NCBI GenBank assembly: GCA_020632665.1
Contig: JACKFC010000004.1
Location: 62,001 to 126,000, forward strand
Reading direction: 5' to 3'
Length of the DNA stretch: 64,000 nucleotides
Source of the DNA: Deltaproteobacteria bacterium
GTDB taxonomy: Bacteria > Myxococcota_A > UBA9042
Shown here: positions 59,504 through 64,000 of the stretch, piece after piece
Numbering within the stretch: position 1 is the first letter of the stretch
Layout: each line of letters begins with the position of its first letter
The notes under the pieces: model-generated
Databases searched by the model: none
Seen by the model: the letters and a program-made list of their open reading frames with translations, nothing else
What the model was told of the DNA's origin: nothing
Position numbers and translations under genes: made by a program

Positions 59504-60784
59504 GTGATCCGGGGCGTCGGTGCAGCTGCGGCACGTCTCGCGGCACCCGGCGCCGCTGGGGCCGAGGTGCGCCTGCGAATGGCCCTGATCGCGCTCTTGT
59601 TGCTCGCTGGCGAAGTGCGTGGCGCTCCCGCGTGGGCCGGCGTCGGGGCCGAGGCGATGCGGCCACCGGCCGGGGCAGAATGGCTGCGGGCCACGGCGCT
59701 GGCGCTCGGCCAGCAGGGTGGTCGGCTGCTGCTCTTCGGCTTCTTCGTCTGCCTGCTCCTCGGCGGGGTCGACACCCTGCGTGGCCGCGAAAGACGTTGG
59801 CCCTTCGGCCTCGCCGCGCTCGTCGCCGTGGTCTTGCTCGGGCTGCCGCAACTCTCCGGAACGACACGGCACGTGCATCACCTGGTGTGGCTGCTCGCTG
59901 CGGTGGGGCTCGCGCGGCAGCCCGAGCACGCCATCCGGGCGGCGTGGCTCTTGCTCGCGGCGGTCTACTTCTGGCCGGGTGTGCACAAGGTCGCGACGCT
60001 CGGCGGCGACTTCTTCCTGACCGACCACGTCCTCCAGAACGCTCGCTGGAAGTGGTTGCAGTTCGGCCACGTGCCGCCGCTCGTCGGCGCGTTGCCGCCC
60101 TGGGCGTGGCGTGTCGGCGCGGCCGGCGTGGTGCTCCTGGAGCTCACGGCACCCCTGTGCTTCGCCTTCGAGCGCGGGCGGCGGGTGGCGATCCCAGCGT
60201 TGGTCGCCTTCCACCTGTTGACCGAGTGGGCGATGGGGATCGCCTTCCCCTCGCTGTGGCTCGTGCTCCTGGCGCTCTGGCCGATCGGCGACACCACCAC
60301 AGCACCAGCTGGCACGGAGCGTCGCGGCGCCGGCCCCGTGGCTGCCGTCGTCGCGATCGTGGCGCTGGTGCTCGCCGCGCATCTCGCGGGCCTGCGTGGG
60401 CGGGTCGAGGGCTGGCCCTTCGCCTGCTATCCGACCTTCGACCGCCGCGCTGGACCCGAGATGCCGGCGTTGCGGCTCTCCCTCACCCTCGGCAACGGCG
60501 AGACCCGCGTGTGGGAGCCCTGGCGTTGGCGCGACGGCGACCGGCAGCTGCGTTGGGGGCAGCTCTGGGCGCTGTCGCTGGATCGCCGGCCAGAGCGGCG
60601 CTGCCCGGCCATCGCGGCGTTCGTGCGGCAACACCAGTGGCGGCTGGGCGGCGCCACCCTCCTCGGTGCGACGGCCGAGCGCGTCTGGCTGGATGTCGAT
60701 CCGGCGGCCCACGGAGCCATCGTCCGCCAGCGCGAATTGTGCCGCCTGCCCGCTGCGCTTTTGCAGCCGGCCCCGAACGGCTAG
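59504..60784 (+). CDS. HTTM/VKGC-like polytopic membrane protein (426 aa)
   Basis: Many hydrophobic helices are present. AAVYFWPGVHKVATLGGDFFLTDHVLQNARWKWLQFG matches the helix-loop region of HTTM (horizontally transferred transmembrane) proteins related to vitamin K-dependent gamma-carboxylase, whose bacterial function is unclear. A soluble C-terminal region of about 120 residues follows (WPFACYPTFDRRAGPEM...). The GTG start at 59504 lies ten bases after the YhhN stop, with GAGG nine bases upstream; an ATG at 59580 is an alternative. Likely co-transcribed with the YhhN gene. Confidence 0.6.
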   Translation: MIRGVGAAAARLAAPGAAGAEVRLRMALIALLLLAGEVRGAPAWAGVGAEAMRPPAGAEWLRATALALGQQGGRLLLFGFFVCLLLGGVDTLRGRERRWPFGLAALVAVVLLGLPQLSGTTRHVHHLVWLLAAVGLARQPEHAIRAAWLLLAAVYFWPGVHKVATLGGDFFLTDHVLQNARWKWLQFGHVPPLVGALPPWAWRVGAAGVVLLELTAPLCFAFERGRRVAIPALVAFHLLTEWAMGIAFPSLWLVLLALWPIGDTTTAPAGTERRGAGPVAAVVAIVALVLAAHLAGLRGRVEGWPFACYPTFDRRAGPEMPALRLSLTLGNGETRVWEPWRWRDGDRQLRWGQLWALSLDRRPERRCPAIAAFVRQHQWRLGGATLLGATAERVWLDVDPAAHGAIVRQRELCRLPAALLQPAPNG

Positions 60785-60831
60785 ACTCCGCCTCCGAGGG
60801 CAGAGCGACCGTGGGTTGCTGGAGGCATCAG

Positions 60832-61095
60832 ATGCGCAATCGAGATTCGCTTCGGAGCAAGGTTCGCACGCTGCTCAGCGCGTCGGCCGGCGCGACGGTC
60901 CTCGTGGTCGGCGGGATCGCCGGCTGCAGCATCGAGACGACCTCGGGCAACCTGCTGCCGTCGGACGTCGGGGAAGATCCCGCCGATGCCGTCGTCGACA
61001 GCCAGGTCTCCGGCAATCTCCTGCCGCCCGACGTGCAGGACGACGCCGACCTCCCGAGCGACGCCACCTCGACCACCAGCGCAGACACGAAATAG
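60832..61095 (+). CDS. Tiny lipoprotein with duplicated SGNLLPxDV motif (87 aa)
   Basis: The lipobox GIAGC puts the lipid on Cys32. The mature part is acidic and contains SGNLLPSDV at 38-46 and SGNLLPPDV at 60-68, a 22-residue repeat, and ends with a Ser/Thr tail. The start ATG at 60832 has GGAGG six bases upstream. It lies two bases before the ferritin-like gene, so the two are probably co-transcribed. No family was recognised. Confidence 0.75.
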   Translation: MRNRDSLRSKVRTLLSASAGATVLVVGGIAGCSIETTSGNLLPSDVGEDPADAVVDSQVSGNLLPPDVQDDADLPSDATSTTSADTK

Positions 61096-61097
61096 CC

Positions 61098-61961
61098 GTG
61101 GAGGTCTTCGAGGTCGGCCTGATCGGCGGTCCGGCGGAACGCTGGTATCGCAAGGCCCGCCCCGAGGTCGAGGCGATGCCGTGGGGCACGCTTCCCATGG
61201 CAGACTTCGCGCCAGATGTCGTTGCCCGCGCCCGCCGGGTCTGGACCATGGCGGCCTTCCAGGAATACCGCACCGGCGCGGCATGTACCCGCGCCCTGCA
61301 GCACCTCTTCGCGTGCGGCGCGCCGGTCGACCTCATCGCATTGTGTAGCCGCTTTCCCCTGGACGAAGTGGTCCACGTCGAGCTCGCGGCGCGCCTGTTG
61401 CAGGAGCTCGGCGGCGCGGTCGAGCTGCGCTTCGATCCCGAGCGCCTCGGCCCCGAGCCCTCGCCCGACCGCGACCCATTGATGCGCGCCGCAGAGTTGA
61501 TGATGCGGGTCTTCTGCGTCGGCGAAGCGGTGTCGATCCCGATCCTACGCGCCTCGTGGCAGCACGCCGAGCTGCCGCTGATTCGCGACGTCCTGGCCCG
61601 CATCGTCAAGGACGAGGCGGTGCACGGCGAGGTCGGCGCGTGGTTCTTCGGCTGGTGCATCGACGCCTTCGACGGCGACGAGCGTGCCCACCTGCGGGCT
61701 GTCGCGCACGACGAAGTCGGCAAGTTGGTGCGGTCTTGGGAGCGCTTCCGTCCGTCGGCGCGGCCCGAACGCGAGGTCGACCTGCACGGTGAGGCGTTCG
61801 GACTCACCACCGGCGACAGCGGGGCAGGGCGCTTGGGTTGGATGCCCGAGTCGATCTATTTTTCGACCGCCCACGCCGCGCTCGAGAGCGCGGTCCTGCA
61901 GCCGCTGGCCGCGTTGGGTCTCGACCCGCGCGAGCACGCCTCCATCCCGGAGCATCCATGA
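61098..61961 (+). CDS. Ferritin-like diiron protein (287 aa)
   Basis: Two helix pairs carry the ferritin-like metal pattern: FQEYRTGAACTRAL with PLDEVVHVELAARLL, and VGEAVSIPILRASW with VKDEAVHGEVGAWFF (E ... D-E-x-x-H-x-E twice). This can hold a two-iron centre for oxidation or metal storage. The GTG at 61098 starts right after the small lipoprotein; no good ribosome site is seen, so a slightly later start is possible. The stop overlaps the ABC1 kinase start (ATGA). No signal peptide. Substrate unknown. Confidence 0.78.
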   Translation: MEVFEVGLIGGPAERWYRKARPEVEAMPWGTLPMADFAPDVVARARRVWTMAAFQEYRTGAACTRALQHLFACGAPVDLIALCSRFPLDEVVHVELAARLLQELGGAVELRFDPERLGPEPSPDRDPLMRAAELMMRVFCVGEAVSIPILRASWQHAELPLIRDVLARIVKDEAVHGEVGAWFFGWCIDAFDGDERAHLRAVAHDEVGKLVRSWERFRPSARPEREVDLHGEAFGLTTGDSGAGRLGWMPESIYFSTAHAALESAVLQPLAALGLDPREHASIPEHP

Positions 61962-63364
61962 GCGACGATCACGTCAAGGGTGGGCGCCTCGGCCGCATGG
62001 CGCGGCTCGCCGGCGTGGCGGCTCGCACCGGGAAGGACCTGGTCGCGGCGCGGGTCAAGGCGAAGATCGACGGTGGCGGCGACGTGCACCTCGCCAAGGC
62101 CCTCGAGCCGACCGCACATCGCATGGTCGAGGTCCTCGGCGAGATGAAGGGGGCCGCGACGAAGTTCGGGCAGTTCCTCTCGATGGCCGACCAAGAGGCC
62201 TTCCCCGAAGAGGCGCGCCGCGTGTTGCACCGCTTGCTCGACCAGACGCCGCAACGGATGGACCCCGAACGTGCCGCCGCGGTCGTGCGTGGCGAGCTCG
62301 GGGACGCACCGGAGCGCGTCTTCGCCGCGTGGGAGCCCGAGCCGCTGGCCTCGGCGTCGATGGGCCAAGTCCACCGTGCCCGGACCCACGAGGGGCGCGA
62401 CGCCGTGGTCAAGCTGCAGTTCCCGGGCGTCGAGTCGGCGATCGAGAGCGATATCCAGAACGCCGCGATGATGGCGAAGGGCCTCGCCATCGGCGGCGGC
62501 ATCTTCGACACCCGCGAGTACGTCGACGAGATCGCGCAGACGCTCCGCCGTGAGCTCGACTACGCCGAGGAGCTGCGGCAGCTCAAGGCCTACCGTGAGG
62601 CGCTCTCGCCGTGGTCGGAGAGCCTCGTCGTGCCCGAGCCCATCGACGCGCTGTGCACCCCGCGGCTGCTGACGCTGGAGCGGCTCGAAGGGCCGACGCT
62701 GCATCGCTTCGCTGAGCTCCCCGAGGGTGAGGGCGCGACGCCTGAAGCCCGCTTTCGCGTCGCTGCCCAACTCGTCGCCGCCATCTGGGGGCCCTTCCTG
62801 CGGCAGGGCCTCATCCACGCCGATCCGCACCCAGGCAACTATATCGTGCTGCCCGACGGCCGCCTCGGCGTGCTCGACTTCGGCGCGACGCGGCAGCTCT
62901 CGCAGGGCTTCTGCCTCGCCTATTGGGATATCGTCGGGGGGGCGATGCGGCGCGAGGAGACCGATTTCGTCGGCATCCTCAGCGGCATCGACTTCCGCTT
63001 CCCGAAGGACCGCGCGCGGGCGAGCACCTGGGTCGACGCCCTCGCCCATATCGTCGAGCGTCCGATTCGGGAGCCGTATTACGATTGGCATCGAGACGTG
63101 ATTGGGCCTGATTGTCGGCGCCACGTGCAGAGCGACGTCACGACCGCGATGGGGGTGCGTGGACCGCCGGAGAGCTTGATGTTCTACCGCGCTGCGGTCG
63201 GCGCGGCCGGTGATTTCCGGCTCCTTCGCGCGGCAGGCGACTTCCGCGCCGTCCTCGCCGGGGTGATGCAGCGCGCCTGGGGGACGATGTCGCCTGGGTG
63301 GCGCGATGCCGCGATGGCGGCCGGCGTGCCGGACCGGCCGTGGGGTCAGGTCGAGGTCGCGTGA
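61958..63364 (+). CDS. ABC1/UbiB-family atypical kinase (468 aa)
   Basis: The family hallmarks are present: the KxGQ motif as MKGAATKFGQFLSM, the Ala-rich loop LASASMGQVHRA in place of a Gly loop, LIHADPHPGNY (catalytic loop), and VLDFGAT (metal loop). Members are linked to ubiquinone, lipid or isoprenoid handling through ATPase activity. The start overlaps the ferritin-like stop and its stop overlaps queG (GTGA), so the three are translated together. No C-terminal membrane helix was found. A role in quinone or lipid metabolism is inferred from the family. Confidence 0.93.
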   Translation: MSDDHVKGGRLGRMARLAGVAARTGKDLVAARVKAKIDGGGDVHLAKALEPTAHRMVEVLGEMKGAATKFGQFLSMADQEAFPEEARRVLHRLLDQTPQRMDPERAAAVVRGELGDAPERVFAAWEPEPLASASMGQVHRARTHEGRDAVVKLQFPGVESAIESDIQNAAMMAKGLAIGGGIFDTREYVDEIAQTLRRELDYAEELRQLKAYREALSPWSESLVVPEPIDALCTPRLLTLERLEGPTLHRFAELPEGEGATPEARFRVAAQLVAAIWGPFLRQGLIHADPHPGNYIVLPDGRLGVLDFGATRQLSQGFCLAYWDIVGGAMRREETDFVGILSGIDFRFPKDRARASTWVDALAHIVERPIREPYYDWHRDVIGPDCRRHVQSDVTTAMGVRGPPESLMFYRAAVGAAGDFRLLRAAGDFRAVLAGVMQRAWGTMSPGWRDAAMAAGVPDRPWGQVEVA

Positions 63365-64000
63365 CCGTGGATCGCGTTGCGCTGACCGCGCTGGTGAAGG
63401 CGGCGGCACGGGAGGCCGGCTTTTCGCGGGTCGGCGTCGCAGCGGCGCACGATCGGCCAGAGGACGCGCGACATCTCGGCGCGTGGCTCGATGCCGGCAT
63501 GCACGGGCCGATGGCGTGGATGGCCAAGGCGCCGGAGCGACGTGCAGATCCGCGCCGCGTCGTTGACGGTGCGGCGGCCGTCATCATGCTCGCGTTGGAC
63601 TACGACAGCGACGCGCCGCGGTCGATCGACGTGGTCGGGCGCGACGGCGCCAGCGCGGCGCAGGGCACCGGCTGGATCTCGCGCTATGCCTGGGGTGACG
63701 ACTACCACGACGTCGCCGAGAAGCGGCTTCGCGGCCTGACGGACGACGTCGCGCGGCAGGTGCCCGCCCTGCTCGGGCGCGACTTCGACGCGGCGCGAGA
63801 GTTTCGCTGGATGGTCGACTACGGCCCGCTGCTCGAGCGGCGCTGGGCGCAGGAAGCCGGCCTCGGTTGGCAGGGCAAGCACAGCCTGCTGGTCGACCCG
63901 CAGCGCGGTAGCTTCTTCTTCCTCGCCGGGATCATCACCACCCTGCCGCTGCTGCCCGATGCGGCGCAGACCGACCACTGCGGCTCTTGCACGCGGTGCA
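63361..64000 (+). CDS. queG: Epoxyqueuosine reductase, partial at 3' end
   Basis: The final step of queuosine tRNA modification (cobalamin and [4Fe-4S] dependent). The first 213 residues are visible and cut by the window edge. Conserved segments: GFSRVGVAAAH, MHGPMAWM, DPRRVVDGA, RYAWGDDYHDV, FRWMVDYGPLLERRWAQEAGLGWQGKHSLLV, and the start of the ferredoxin-type cluster motif DHCGSCTRC. The GTG start overlaps the kinase stop. The HEAT-repeat and C-terminal domains lie outside the window. Confidence 0.93.
   Translation, partial: MTVDRVALTALVKAAAREAGFSRVGVAAAHDRPEDARHLGAWLDAGMHGPMAWMAKAPERRADPRRVVDGAAAVIMLALDYDSDAPRSIDVVGRDGASAAQGTGWISRYAWGDDYHDVAEKRLRGLTDDVARQVPALLGRDFDAAREFRWMVDYGPLLERRWAQEAGLGWQGKHSLLVDPQRGSFFFLAGIITTLPLLPDAAQTDHCGSCTRC

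Overview
The window is very GC-rich (roughly 70 % by eye) and almost fully coding. It reads like a chromosome segment of a Myxococcota-type (former deltaproteobacterial) organism, probably a metagenome-assembled or poorly studied lineage. This rests on many lipoproteins with Asp/Thr/Gly-rich linkers, a MopE-like / Cys-rich / RCC1 giant lipoprotein, a eukaryote-like Ser/Thr kinase, an intracellular-type PHB depolymerase, a class II HMG-CoA reductase (mevalonate route), and frequent GTG/TTG starts with ATGA/GTGA/TTGA stop-start overlaps. The lineage call is inference. I saw no tRNA, rRNA, CRISPR array or phage.

Layout. (1) 1-13310, minus strand: one long operon-like run made of a MORN/TonB-like protein, PEP carboxylase, a membrane spermidine-synthase-like protein, a 1397-residue YdbH-like AsmA-family protein, a YdbL/DUF1318-like lipoprotein, and a propeller/TPR protein cut by the window edge. 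(2) 13376-16875, plus: a Val/Asp-repeat protein and a divergent M19 dipeptidase homologue. (3) 16830-21765, minus: hemN, a ParB/SerK-like protein, a pseudo-receiver Ser/Thr kinase and a DUF1415-like protein. (4) 21942-25786, plus: nadA and a polytopic membrane protein. (5) 25809-27322: a REP-associated transposase (RAYT) bounded by inverted and direct repeats, which seem to have clipped the end of a neighbouring gene. (6) 27315-30710, minus: a four-gene coupled operon with a YihY membrane protein and an HExxH protein. (7) 30869-35226: phaZ facing a DHH phosphoesterase, an MBL hydrolase and a CitE-like aldolase. (8) 35445-43370: the 2641-residue Cys-rich/RCC1 lipoprotein, then a DEDDh exonuclease and a 171-bp multi-hairpin intergenic element. 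(9) 44398-47612: a GH57-like lipoprotein and a lipoprotein nuclease with two somatomedin-B domains. (10) 47620-58735, minus: a lipid-themed run with a patatin, an HMG-CoA reductase fused to a degenerate prenyl synthase, two outer-membrane barrels, a lipoprotein and a large lipase-like lipoprotein. (11) 58825-64000, plus: YhhN, an HTTM-like membrane protein, a tiny repeat lipoprotein, a ferritin-like protein, an ABC1/UbiB kinase and queG (cut by the edge).

How the genes fit together. Central metabolism (ppc, nadA, hemN, queG, phaZ) is mixed with an envelope and surface programme. Two parts stand out. The YdbH/YdbL-like pair suggests inner-to-outer membrane lipid transport. The patatin, lipase, barrel and HMG-CoA-reductase fusion run suggests uptake or processing of lipids next to isoprenoid synthesis. 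The most unusual single items are the HMG-CoA reductase-prenyl synthase fusion with lost Asp-rich motifs, the RAYT/REP island, and the somatomedin-B nuclease.
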